From contig JAVKDP010000028.1 in assembly GCA_040222185.1 (NCBI GenBank), forward strand, positions 1 to 64,000: a DNA stretch of 64,000 nt, read 5' to 3'. Shown one piece after another: positions 37,393 to 46,170 of this stretch. The notes beneath the pieces are model-generated. The model searched no databases, was not told the origin of the DNA, and worked only from the letters and a program-made list of their open reading frames with translations. The DNA is from JAVKDP01 sp040222185 (GTDB taxonomy: Bacteria > Bacteroidota > Rhodothermia > Balneolales > Balneolaceae). Each line of letters starts with the position of its first letter. Position 1 is the stretch's first letter. Made by a program: the position numbers and the translations under genes.

Positions 37393-38766
37393 ATGAGCAA
37401 GTCGCAAGTATACATAGATCAAAACCAGGAAAAATTTCTTGGAGAGCTCTTTGAACTTCTAAGAATCCCAAGTATTAGTACGGATTCGTCAAAAAAGGAA
37501 GCTATACATGCCGCTGCTAACTTCCTCATCAAACAACTAGATTCTCTTAACCTGGATCGTGTTGAGCTATTTGAAACACCAGGAAATCCAATTGTTTATG
37601 GAGAACATTGTCCATATCCGGATAAACCAACAGTGTTAATTTACGGTCATTATGATGTTCAGCCATCTGACCCGGATGATCTTTGGGACTCTCCTCCTTT
37701 TGAGCCCACTATTAAGGATGGAAACATCTATGCGCGGGGAGCCAGTGATGATAAGGGCCAGGCGTTTACGCATGTTAAGGCGTTGGAATCTTTTGTTAAA
37801 ACCGGGCAGCCCATTCCCATTAATGTGAAAATTATACTGGAAGGGGAAGAAGAAATTGGAAGCCCTAACCTGGTTCCGTTCCTGGAGAGCAATAAAGATT
37901 TACTCTCTTGTGATATGGTTCTTATATCTGATACCTCAATGTTTGGAAAGAACCAACCTTCCATTACATACGGATTAAGAGGCCTGGCGTATATGGAAGT
38001 TGAACTCATAGGGCCTAACAGAGATTTACATTCCGGTGTATATGGTGGTGCTGTTGAAAACCCGCTAAATGTGCTTTGTGAAGTAATCGCAAAACTGAAG
38101 GATGAAAACGGAGTCATACAAATTCCCGGATTTTATGATAAAGTTATTCCGCTCACTCAAGCCGATCGCGATGCTTCGGCTGCCTTACCATTTGATGAAG
38201 AAGCTTATAAAAAATCCCTGGATATCGATGAAGTTCATGGCGAGAAAGGATATACAACATTAGAACGGGCTTCCGCGCGACCAACTCTTGACGTGAATGG
38301 GATTTGGGGAGGTTACCAGGGTGAAGGCGCTAAAACAGTACTCCCTTCAAAATCTGGTGCTAAAATAAGTATGCGCCTTGTTCCTGATCAGCATCCAAAT
38401 GAGATCGCTCAATTATTTAAGGAATACTTTGAATCGCTTGTACCCCCTACTATGAAAGTTCAGGTGAATGAGCACCACGGGGGATTCGCCTCTGTTACTG
38501 ATTTAAGTTTTTATGGCTTAAAGGCAGGCGCTAAGGCTTTTGAAGAAGTATTTGAAAAAGAAGTATTGTTTTCCCGTGAAGGTGGTTCAATTCCTATTGT
38601 AGCAGACTTTAAACGAGTACTTGGAGTAGAATCAATACTCATGGGATTTGGCATCACAAGTAATGCAATTCACTCCCCGAATGAGAACTTTTCGGTTGAA
38701 GATTTCTACCGGGGCATTAAAACTTCTGCACGGTTTATGGAGCTACTACCTGATTTTCAGGAATAG
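37393..38766 (+). CDS. M20-family dipeptidase/peptidase (CNDP-like)
   Basis: 457 residues. Zinc-site motifs: LIYGHYDVQP (His and Asp), ARGASDDKGQAF (bridging Asp) and ILEGEEEIGSPNL (catalytic Glu pair); NRDLHSGVYGG opens the dimerization (lid) domain and GFGITSNAIHSPNE gives the last zinc His. This is the M20A/CNDP-type metallodipeptidase family, cytosolic, hydrolysing dipeptides such as Xaa-His. It is separated from batE by 23 bp and convergent with the TolC gene (1 bp gap). Confidence 0.92.
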   Translation: MSKSQVYIDQNQEKFLGELFELLRIPSISTDSSKKEAIHAAANFLIKQLDSLNLDRVELFETPGNPIVYGEHCPYPDKPTVLIYGHYDVQPSDPDDLWDSPPFEPTIKDGNIYARGASDDKGQAFTHVKALESFVKTGQPIPINVKIILEGEEEIGSPNLVPFLESNKDLLSCDMVLISDTSMFGKNQPSITYGLRGLAYMEVELIGPNRDLHSGVYGGAVENPLNVLCEVIAKLKDENGVIQIPGFYDKVIPLTQADRDASAALPFDEEAYKKSLDIDEVHGEKGYTTLERASARPTLDVNGIWGGYQGEGAKTVLPSKSGAKISMRLVPDQHPNEIAQLFKEYFESLVPPTMKVQVNEHHGGFASVTDLSFYGLKAGAKAFEEVFEKEVLFSREGGSIPIVADFKRVLGVESILMGFGITSNAIHSPNENFSVEDFYRGIKTSARFMELLPDFQE

Positions 38767-38767
38767 T

Positions 38768-40246
38768 TTAAAAGTCGGTAGCGTAAAGAATCGGTAGATC
38801 TTGTTCAAAATCGTAGAGTGTAAGCCTTCTCAGGTTATAGAAGCCAGTCCAGTAATTTCGTAGAGTCTGGATAAAACTTCTTCGGGCACTGTCCTTTTGA
38901 TTTTGAGCAATAAATAGATCAGTTACATCAATTCTACCTATCAAATACCTGTTTTTAGCTACATCATATCTTCGGGTAGCTATATCATCTGAAACTTTAG
39001 CTAATTCAACCTGATCGCGCAACTGAGGAAACTCCCGCACGGTACTCTTTACATTTAGCTCAAACTGCAGCTTTTGGTAGGCAATGGTATTGGCTGTTTC
39101 CATTTGTTCATTTCTTGCAGAGCGAATTTCGGCCAGGTTTTTACCCCAGTTGAAAATTGGAATCTGGAAGCCAATAGTAAAAAACTGCCTGTTCTCAGGG
39201 TTCTCATAAAGTTGATTAAACTCAGTTGAAGTCTGATTTAACCCAAAATCTGCTCTCAGATTGGCAGAAAACCCTGTACTCTTTTTGGCTTGATCGTATG
39301 CCTGATTGGCTAGTATTTCATTTAATTCAAACTGCAAGGATGTACTGTTATTTTCCCTGGCCAATTCAAGGGCTCTGTCTACATCAACATCTACTTCAGG
39401 AGCAACAGAAGGAAGTATAATTTCAAGCTCAATAGAGTCATCGATACCAAGCAGTGCTTTAAAACTCTCCTCAGCTCTCTCATAGTTTAGGATTGCTGTA
39501 GTCAGCGCGTTCCGTGCATTCCGGAATTCTAACTCACTTTGTAGCAGTTCATTCTCAGCAATGTTACCAACCTGGAAACGACCATTCGAAATATTATAAA
39601 TCGAATCATTTACTGTTACATTAAATTCAGCTACCTCAACATTTATCTTCGCCAATAAAAAATCAAAAAAGTTCTGAGTTACAGTAAACGATAAATCCTC
39701 CATGTCTTCTACGTACTGCTTCTGTGAGATCTGGTACCGAAGAGGTTCTGTTCTATTTCTCCATTTCAAACTGTTGAACTGGAAAAGAGGTTGGGTGTAA
39801 CTTGCCAGTAGTGGAGTACTTTGCCAAAAATAGCTGTTCTCTCCAGTAAATATCCCAAGTCTTGTTAAGCCTGAAGAAAGTGATAACCGGCCACCTGTTG
39901 GTAGTATATTCTGATCGATTGAAGCAGCGATAGATGCTTCTGACTGAGTAGCTGAGGTAAATGCAGTAGTCCCGTCATCAAGGATATTCGCAAATATCGA
40001 TTTCCTGTAATTAGGAGCGTCCCCAGATAAATTCAAACTTGGTAACAAGTCTGCTCTGAATGATTTATATCTCCACTTTGCAGATAGTAATGAAAACCTG
40101 GCAGCTCTTGAAAGCGGACTATTCAGTTTTGCATATTCAATACTTTGTTCCAGAGTTAGAGACTGAGTCTGGGTTTGTGCATTTCCATATGTTCCTAATG
40201 CAATTAAAAAAAGGAAAATAGAACCTATACGTAATATCTTATTCAT
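38768..40246 (-). CDS. TolC-family outer-membrane protein of the MacAB-like set
   Basis: 492 residues, signal peptide ending YGNAQ. OEP repeats: LTLEQSIEYAKLNSPLSRAARFSLLSAKWRYKSFRADLLPSLN and, in the second half, ALELARENNSTSLQFELNEILANQAYDQAKKSTGFSANLRADFG. It forms the outer-membrane duct of the export set whose adaptor and permease are encoded immediately upstream; its start overlaps the permease stop by 8 bp. Confidence 0.9.
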   Translation of the reverse strand: MNKILRIGSIFLFLIALGTYGNAQTQTQSLTLEQSIEYAKLNSPLSRAARFSLLSAKWRYKSFRADLLPSLNLSGDAPNYRKSIFANILDDGTTAFTSATQSEASIAASIDQNILPTGGRLSLSSGLTRLGIFTGENSYFWQSTPLLASYTQPLFQFNSLKWRNRTEPLRYQISQKQYVEDMEDLSFTVTQNFFDFLLAKINVEVAEFNVTVNDSIYNISNGRFQVGNIAENELLQSELEFRNARNALTTAILNYERAEESFKALLGIDDSIELEIILPSVAPEVDVDVDRALELARENNSTSLQFELNEILANQAYDQAKKSTGFSANLRADFGLNQTSTEFNQLYENPENRQFFTIGFQIPIFNWGKNLAEIRSARNEQMETANTIAYQKLQFELNVKSTVREFPQLRDQVELAKVSDDIATRRYDVAKNRYLIGRIDVTDLFIAQNQKDSARRSFIQTLRNYWTGFYNLRRLTLYDFEQDLPILYATDF

Positions 40247-41597
40247 GTCGTAAAGCGTGTACTGGGTCTTGTTGAGCGGCTCTTTTTGCGGGAAAGAACC
40301 CGAATACTACCCCGATAACCAGGGCTACTCCAAAAGAGATAAAGATTGATGCAGGGGTAACAATGGTTGCTATTCCGGCACTTAATTCAATGGCAGTACT
40401 AAATGCCATCCCTAAAATTATTCCAATAACTCCTCCAGATATACTAATGGCCAAAGCCTCTGTTAAAAACTGAAGTTCAATATCTTTCTTCTGAGCACCT
40501 ACAGCCATACGAACACCAATTTCCCGATAGCGCTCCACAACCGAAGCCAGCATAATGTTCATAATACCAATACCGCCTACAATCAATGAGATAGATGCTA
40601 TGGACGACAATACAATGTTGAAAATTCGTTTCGTTCTTTGCTCTTGTTGAAGTAATTGCTCAGGTACAATAATTTCGAAGTCAATGATTCCATTATGGCG
40701 ACGCTTTAACATTCTGGATAATACTTCGGCAACAGACACACTATATTTTGAATCCGTAACTCTGACAACAAGCTTATCCAACTGGTTGTAATTCGTGTTA
40801 ACCTCTTCCTCTTCTTCGTCAGGCCCGCCAATAATAATTACTCTTCCACCACGAGAGTTATCAGCTGTAACATCATCTTTTGTTACTAGCGCACGGTTCT
40901 TGAATCGTAGCAATATGGTAGTAGCAGGAGCAAAAATATCCAGGTTATAATTTCTGATTCCCAGGCTTTCAATATTCTCTGTAGAAAGTTCCTTTTTCTC
41001 TAATACACCTATTACCGTTAACCAAAGATTTCCCACTTTGATCTTCTTGCCTATTGGGTTTTGCCCTGCAAAAAATTTGGTTTTAACATCGTATCCGATT
41101 AGACAAACAGGGTCAGCGAGATCAATTTGGAGTTTAGTAAAGTTATTTCCTTCTTCAATTTCGAAATTATTGATCTTGAAATAGTCGTCATTAACACCTA
41201 CTACTTTACCTGATCGCATCCGGGCATTTCTGATAAAATTTGTTTCAAAAACAATTTCAGGGCTTATGTATTCTATCTCTGGTAGTACCTCTTCAATACT
41301 TGCAAGATCATAGAGATTTAAACCAGGGGAATACTTTCTTCCTTCATCTGAAGAACTCCCGCCTTCATTTACAGTGCCTTCAACCTGCTCCAGCACTGGT
41401 TGAATTATAACATTATTGGTACCCAGGAGCTGCATTTGTGCCAATACTTCTTGCTGAGCCCCGGTTCCAATAGCCAGCATTGCAATAACTGATGCGACAC
41501 CAAAAATTATACCCAAAGAGGTTAAAAGCGCTCTTAGCTTATTACGTTGAATAGCTTCAATCGCAATGTCAAAGTTGTAAAGTAATTTTTGGAGCAC
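40239..41597 (-). CDS. MacB-type ABC permease without ATPase domain
   Basis: 452 residues: one N-terminal helix (KLRALLTSLGIIFGVASVIAMLAIGTGAQQEVL), a large periplasmic MacB_PCD domain, and three C-terminal helices of the FtsX fold (IVLSSIASISLIVGGIGIMNIMLASVVERYREIGVRMAVGA ... FGVALVIGVVFGFFPAKRAAQQDPVHALRHE). These type VII ABC proteins transmit force to a periplasmic adaptor for export. MacB proper carries its own ATPase; here it is absent and no ABC ATPase gene is adjacent, so it must come from elsewhere in the genome. Confidence 0.92.
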   Translation of the reverse strand: MLQKLLYNFDIAIEAIQRNKLRALLTSLGIIFGVASVIAMLAIGTGAQQEVLAQMQLLGTNNVIIQPVLEQVEGTVNEGGSSSDEGRKYSPGLNLYDLASIEEVLPEIEYISPEIVFETNFIRNARMRSGKVVGVNDDYFKINNFEIEEGNNFTKLQIDLADPVCLIGYDVKTKFFAGQNPIGKKIKVGNLWLTVIGVLEKKELSTENIESLGIRNYNLDIFAPATTILLRFKNRALVTKDDVTADNSRGGRVIIIGGPDEEEEEVNTNYNQLDKLVVRVTDSKYSVSVAEVLSRMLKRRHNGIIDFEIIVPEQLLQQEQRTKRIFNIVLSSIASISLIVGGIGIMNIMLASVVERYREIGVRMAVGAQKKDIELQFLTEALAISISGGVIGIILGMAFSTAIELSAGIATIVTPASIFISFGVALVIGVVFGFFPAKRAAQQDPVHALRHE

Positions 41598-41605
41598 CGG
41601 AACCC

Positions 41606-42868
41606 TTAGTTATTTAGTGTGAGCTCTTTATTGAGCATTAACCTGCGGATTCCAGCTGTATCATCTGGAACAGTTAGAAAGAGTTGGTCATCGATATTAA
41701 CTCCCTGATGAATGATAACTTCGTTTTCATTCATCAACCCAAGCTCTACTTGCTGCATTACTGTAGATAATCCATCTTTCTTAAATACAAAGCTTAAGGA
41801 GTCAACTGTATGAACGGCTTCCAGGGAAATGTATAAGGCTTCAGTCATCTCTTCTATCACAACCCTGTTGCTGGTAGTCATTGCCGGGCGAAGTAAACTA
41901 TCACTTTCGTTTATTTCAATTGTAACTTCAAACACTTTGGAGTCATAGTTTTTTCTCTGCTCACCAATGTTAGCTACACTGGTAACCTGGCCTGTAAGTA
42001 CTTTATCAGGTACAGCATCTAAACCAATAGTTACGATTTGCCCCACTTCTACCTTTTGGATATCTACTTCATTGATATAAGTAATTGACTCCATTATAGT
42101 AAAATCCGGAAGCTCGGCTACAATAGGGCTCCATGCACTTATTTGTTCTCCTTCCGTAACCTTTGAACCATTCCAGTTTCTTCGATAGATCACCATCCCC
42201 TGGTCAGGAGCAAATACAGTAAATTGAGCCATCAAGTCTCTTATCTTCTGAATTTCATTTTGCTTTTTTGTAAGCTCAGTCTCTACATCTCTGAGTTTGG
42301 CTTCCGCCTGCTTCACTTTGGTCTGGTAATTCTTCGTTTCCTGAGCTAACTGACGCTTTGCTTTATCGAGATCAATTTCAGCCTGGCGCTGAACTGCAGG
42401 TGACTCATATTTAGACTGATCTACTGCAATTTGCCTTTCTTCGAGTGCGTATGTGAGATTAATCAAATTATCACGAGCCTGAGAAAGATCCAGTGTGCTA
42501 TCTAGCTGTGCCTGGGTAACCTGGGATTGGGCTTGCTGGAGATCTAATTGAGCATCCTGAAGTTTACCCATTATTTCAGAGCGGTCGAGCTCCGCAACGA
42601 AATCTCCCTTTTTTACAATTGTACCTTCTGGTACAAGTCGTTGAATTCGAATATTATTAACCCTAAAGTCTCTAACCCCTTGCGGGCCTTTAATTTCAGT
42701 AGAATTCTTTGCTCTAAGTTCACCGGTAGTTGTTACATCAACTACAAACTCTCCAACCTCAGGGGTCGTGAACAATTCTGCGGTCTCTGTAGATTCCCCG
42801 GTAGTTAAATACCACGATGCCATAACGACCACTACAATTACGGCGGGAATCAATAATTTCTTTTGCAT
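41606..42868 (-). CDS. Periplasmic adaptor (MacA/HlyD-type membrane-fusion protein)
   Basis: 420 residues with an N-terminal membrane anchor (LLIPAVIVVVVMASWYLTTG), a barrel-sandwich/lipoyl part, a long alpha-hairpin (about residues 105-215, heptad-rich Gln/Lys/Glu), and beta-barrel domains (VFAPDQGMVIYRRNW...). The long hairpin is MacA-like rather than AcrA-like and fits a TolC partner. First gene of a three-gene operon with a 9-bp gap to the permease. An inverted repeat with the half-site ATAGTTT lies 69-85 bp upstream. Confidence 0.9.
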   Translation of the reverse strand: MQKKLLIPAVIVVVVMASWYLTTGESTETAELFTTPEVGEFVVDVTTTGELRAKNSTEIKGPQGVRDFRVNNIRIQRLVPEGTIVKKGDFVAELDRSEIMGKLQDAQLDLQQAQSQVTQAQLDSTLDLSQARDNLINLTYALEERQIAVDQSKYESPAVQRQAEIDLDKAKRQLAQETKNYQTKVKQAEAKLRDVETELTKKQNEIQKIRDLMAQFTVFAPDQGMVIYRRNWNGSKVTEGEQISAWSPIVAELPDFTIMESITYINEVDIQKVEVGQIVTIGLDAVPDKVLTGQVTSVANIGEQRKNYDSKVFEVTIEINESDSLLRPAMTTSNRVVIEEMTEALYISLEAVHTVDSLSFVFKKDGLSTVMQQVELGLMNENEVIIHQGVNIDDQLFLTVPDDTAGIRRLMLNKELTLNN

Positions 42869-42936
42869 AAAAAAACTCCGTTGTGAACTTTAGACTGAAG
42901 ATAGAGATTTTAGTTACAGACGAATGCTGTAGAAAA

Positions 42937-42953
42937 ATAGTTTTACAAACTAT
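42937..42953. promoter_or_regulatory. Inverted repeat upstream of the MacA-like operon
   Basis: ATAGTTT (42937-42943), a TAC centre and AAACTAT (42947-42953) form a perfect 7-bp inverted repeat between panD and the adaptor gene. Both genes read leftwards: it lies 69 bp upstream of the adaptor start and 24 bp beyond the panD stop. It could be an operator for the adaptor operon. The same half-site occurs upstream of the MhqO-like gene. Confidence 0.35.
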
Positions 42954-42976
42954 CTTGTTAATTTATAAAACCGAAC

Positions 42977-43384
42977 TTAATCTCTTAAACCAGTTTCCAG
43001 ACTATATGTTGTTGATGGTTGCGAATAGTCTAAAACCGTTTTGGGGTTATTTCGTTCATCCACAATTACAACACGAGGCTTGTGTTCTTTCGCTTCTTCA
43101 GGTGTCATCTCTGCATAGCTAATTATAATGACACGATCATTGATTTGGGTGAGGCGTGCTGCTGCTCCATTTAAACAGCAAATTCTTGATCCTCTCTCTC
43201 CTGGTATAGTATAGGTCTCTAACCTGCTCCCATTGGTAATATTTACTACCTGAACCTTTTCATATGGCAACAGATTGGCGGCATCTAATAAATCCTGGTC
43301 AATGGTAATACTACCTTCATACATAAGGTTTGACTCAGTGACCACTATCTGGTGAAGCTTGGATTTAAACATAGTTAACTTCAT
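42977..43384 (-). CDS. panD: Aspartate 1-decarboxylase (pyruvoyl enzyme proenzyme)
   Basis: 135 residues. Makes beta-alanine for pantothenate/CoA synthesis. The self-cleavage site is intact: MYEGSITID with Gly24-Ser25, the same numbering as the E. coli enzyme, which supports the ATG at 43384 rather than the internal ATG 43372. NGAAARLTQINDRVIIISYAEM is the conserved C-terminal substrate region. It follows panC by 3 bp, so both beta-alanine production and its condensation are coupled. Confidence 0.96.
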   Translation of the reverse strand: MKLTMFKSKLHQIVVTESNLMYEGSITIDQDLLDAANLLPYEKVQVVNITNGSRLETYTIPGERGSRICCLNGAAARLTQINDRVIIISYAEMTPEEAKEHKPRVVIVDERNNPKTVLDYSQPSTTYSLETGLRD

Positions 43385-43387
43385 GGC

Positions 43388-44239
43388 TCAACATTTAAAT
43401 ATGATATTATCAATTAAGCGTGCTTTCCCGAGATATGCTGCAGTTGCCAACACATAACTCTCTCCTTTTACAAGTGTTTCTACAGGTGCCATTTTCTCAA
43501 GAGAATACACATCAAAATAATCGTTTTTGAATCCAATTAGTTCAAGCTCTTCCTGGTATTTTTTAAATAATTTTTCAGGTTCAAGCTCTCCATTCTGAAT
43601 ACCTGCAATAGCCTGATTCATTTTCTTAAATAACTCCGGAGCAACAGCTCTCTCCTCTTCGCTTAGATAAGCATTTCGGCTACTCAGTGCTAGCCCATCC
43701 TCTGCTCTTTGTATGGGAGCCATTATTAATTCAACATCATGATTAAACTCTTTTACCATCTGTTGAATTACCTGGAACTGCTGGTAATCTTTTTGACCAA
43801 ATATTGCAATGTCTGGCTCAACAATATTAAAAAGCTTATTCACAACCAGGCTAATACCCTGGAAATATCCGGGGCGACTTCCGCCATCCAGGTATTTGTT
43901 TAATTCTTTAATTTCTATGCTGAAGTATTTAGCACCTACCCCATACATGATTTCAGTATCAGGTATAAACACATGGGACACTCCTTCCTTTTTACAAAAA
44001 TCCAGGTCTTCCTCAATTTTTGACGGGTAGCTTGCAAAATCATCATTGGGGCCGAATTGTTCAGGGTTTACATAAATCGAAACCACAATTTCATCAGCAT
44101 GCTTTTTAGCCAAACGAATGAGAGAAAGATGGCCTTCATGTAACGCACCCATGGTAGGTACAAACGCCACTTTTTTCCCTTGAGCTTTTAATGCTCTAAC
44201 GGCAGTACGGATAGAATTAATTGAGTATAGAATTTCCAT
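43388..44239 (-). CDS. panC: Pantothenate synthetase
   Basis: 283 residues. ATP-dependent ligation of pantoate and beta-alanine. Motifs: FVPTMGALHEGHLSLIRLAKKHAD (HIGH-like), VSIYVNPEQFGPNDDFASYP, FGQKDYQQFQVIQQMV, and LALSSRNAYLS (KMSKS-like loop). Typical length and full-length domains. panB is not in the window. Confidence 0.97.
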   Translation of the reverse strand: MEILYSINSIRTAVRALKAQGKKVAFVPTMGALHEGHLSLIRLAKKHADEIVVSIYVNPEQFGPNDDFASYPSKIEEDLDFCKKEGVSHVFIPDTEIMYGVGAKYFSIEIKELNKYLDGGSRPGYFQGISLVVNKLFNIVEPDIAIFGQKDYQQFQVIQQMVKEFNHDVELIMAPIQRAEDGLALSSRNAYLSEEERAVAPELFKKMNQAIAGIQNGELEPEKLFKKYQEELELIGFKNDYFDVYSLEKMAPVETLVKGESYVLATAAYLGKARLIDNIIFKC

Positions 44240-44245
44240 TTTCTA

Positions 44246-44274
44246 AAATAAGAAGCATTTAATGTACTTCTTTT
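44246..44274 (-). terminator. Weak possible terminator between the E2 gene and panC
   Basis: An AAGAAG/CTTCTT stem (44250-44255 with 44267-44272) whose inner A/T bases can also pair is followed, on the minus strand, by ATTTTAG. The stem is AT-rich, so termination would be weak. Confidence 0.35.
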
Positions 44275-44295
44275 GGAAATGAAGTTGTACTCATT

Positions 44296-46029
44296 CTAAA
44301 CCGCTCTTTCCATATCAAACTCTTCCAGGATTTCTTTAACCCTGTTTATGAAAGCACCACCGTGTGCACCATCAATAATCCTGTGATCATAGCTCATAGA
44401 AAGGAACATCATTTGGCGAATACCAATAACATCACCTTCTGATGTTTCAATAACTACCGGGCGTTTTACTATCGCGCCAGTTCCTATAATTGCAACCTGC
44501 GGCTGGTTTATGATTGGGGTTCCCATTAGGTTACCCACACTGCCATAATTCGTTAAAGTGATAGTTCCTCCAAACAGATCATCTGGAGTTAATTTTTTAC
44601 TCCTTGCTTTCGCAGCAACTTCATTCACTGACTCTGCAAGACCAACCAGGTTCTTTTGTTGAGCTTTCTTTATTACCGGAACAATAAGGCCACCTTCACC
44701 ACCAGTTCCAAGAGCAACAGCCAGCCCAAAGTTGATGTCCTTCTTTAATAGAATATTATCACCTTCAACAGAACTGTTAATAAGTGGAAACTCAAGCATT
44801 GCTTTAATGATGGCTTCAACAAATAGTGGTGTAAACGTAAGCTTTACCCCTGTCTTTGAAAGGAATGCGTTTTTGTTTGCATTTCTCCACTTCACCATAT
44901 TCGTCACATCTACTTCTGCAAATGTAGTTACATGAGCTGAAGTCTGCTTTGAACGCACCATATGCTCTGCAATCATTTTACGCATACGATCCATCTTAAT
45001 AACCTCAACATCGCCAGTAGGGACATGAGAAACATCCAGCTTACCAGCATTGATAGAACCATCAGAAACGGCAGGTTTAGGAGTAGAAGGCTGTGCAACA
45101 GGTGCCGATACTTTTCCTGACTTGCGATCTTCTACATAGGCCAGAATATCCTTTTTTGAAACCCGTCCACCAGCACCACTTCCGGCAATTGATTGTAACT
45201 CAGCCTGGTTAATACCCTCTTCTTTCGCAATTGATCTCACAAGAGGAGAAAAGAATCTTCCATCGCTTCCTGTACTTTGAATCTCAGTTGCACCAGAGTT
45301 GCCAGAACCATTTTGCATGAGTTGTTCCGGTGTCATAGAAGCAACGTCAATTTTTGCTTCTTCTTTCTTTTCGGCTTTAGCTGGTGCAGAAGAAGCTGCA
45401 GGTTTAGAAGCTGTCACGTTGCCCGTTGCAATAACTGCAATGGTTTGTCCCACCTCGATAGTTTCATCAGCCTGAACAAGAATCTCCACCAACGTGCCTG
45501 CTGCTGGCGAAGGAACTTCACTATCCACTTTATCGGTGGAAATCTCTAGCAGGGTTTCATCTTCTTCAACACTGTCTCCAACACTTTTAGACCATTCAAT
45601 AACAGTAGCCTCAACAACCGATTCCCCCATTTGAGGCATTACCACTTCAATTCGTTCTCCATCACCTGACGATGCAACGGGAGCGGGTTCTTCCTGGACC
45701 GGCTCTTCGACTACTTCTTCTTGAGGAGCTTCACTAGCTACTACCTTCTCTTCTGCTTTAGGTGCAGCTACTTCCACGGATGCATTGGCATCCGTTTCAA
45801 TAATTGCAATAGGTTTACCCACTTCAATCGTATCTCCTTCATCAACAAGAATCTCCAAAAGCACCCCTGCTTCCGGTGATGGAACTTCGCTATCTACTTT
45901 ATCGGTAGCTATTTCAAGGAGGGTTTCATCTATTTCAACAGTATCGCCCACACTTTTAGACCATTCGATAACGGTTCCTTCCATTACCGACTCTCCCATC
46001 TGGGGCATTACTACTTCAACCTTAGCCAT
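44296..46029 (-). CDS. 2-oxoacid dehydrogenase E2 (dihydrolipoamide acyltransferase) with two lipoyl domains
   Basis: Start at ATG 46029 (MAKVEVVMPQMGES); the ORF extends to 46086, but those residues are not part of the fold. 577 residues: lipoyl domain 1 (EIATDKVDSEVPSPEAG with the lipoyl-lysine), acidic Pro/Glu/Ala linker, lipoyl domain 2 (EISTDKVDSEVPSPAAG), E3-binding domain (FFSPLVRSIAKEEGINQAELQSIAGSGAGGRVSKKDI), and a catalytic CAT domain ending SYDHRIIDGAHGG (catalytic His and Asp). Acyl specificity (branched-chain, 2-oxoglutarate or pyruvate) cannot be fixed; the family resemblance is to branched-chain/succinyl types. No E1 or E3 gene is adjacent. Confidence 0.93.
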   Translation of the reverse strand: MAKVEVVMPQMGESVMEGTVIEWSKSVGDTVEIDETLLEIATDKVDSEVPSPEAGVLLEILVDEGDTIEVGKPIAIIETDANASVEVAAPKAEEKVVASEAPQEEVVEEPVQEEPAPVASSGDGERIEVVMPQMGESVVEATVIEWSKSVGDSVEEDETLLEISTDKVDSEVPSPAAGTLVEILVQADETIEVGQTIAVIATGNVTASKPAASSAPAKAEKKEEAKIDVASMTPEQLMQNGSGNSGATEIQSTGSDGRFFSPLVRSIAKEEGINQAELQSIAGSGAGGRVSKKDILAYVEDRKSGKVSAPVAQPSTPKPAVSDGSINAGKLDVSHVPTGDVEVIKMDRMRKMIAEHMVRSKQTSAHVTTFAEVDVTNMVKWRNANKNAFLSKTGVKLTFTPLFVEAIIKAMLEFPLINSSVEGDNILLKKDINFGLAVALGTGGEGGLIVPVIKKAQQKNLVGLAESVNEVAAKARSKKLTPDDLFGGTITLTNYGSVGNLMGTPIINQPQVAIIGTGAIVKRPVVIETSEGDVIGIRQMMFLSMSYDHRIIDGAHGGAFINRVKEILEEFDMERAV

Positions 46030-46170
46030 AAAAATCTTTATTTTTGGTGCCTTTTCGGCGGTTTTCCATCTTAATTCAGGAACCACAAAGTTCAGGATAA
46101 TTACAATTAGTTCAAAATGAAGATCGTTCCTAATTATTATGAAAAAGCGCTTCCAATTTTGATGACTTTT

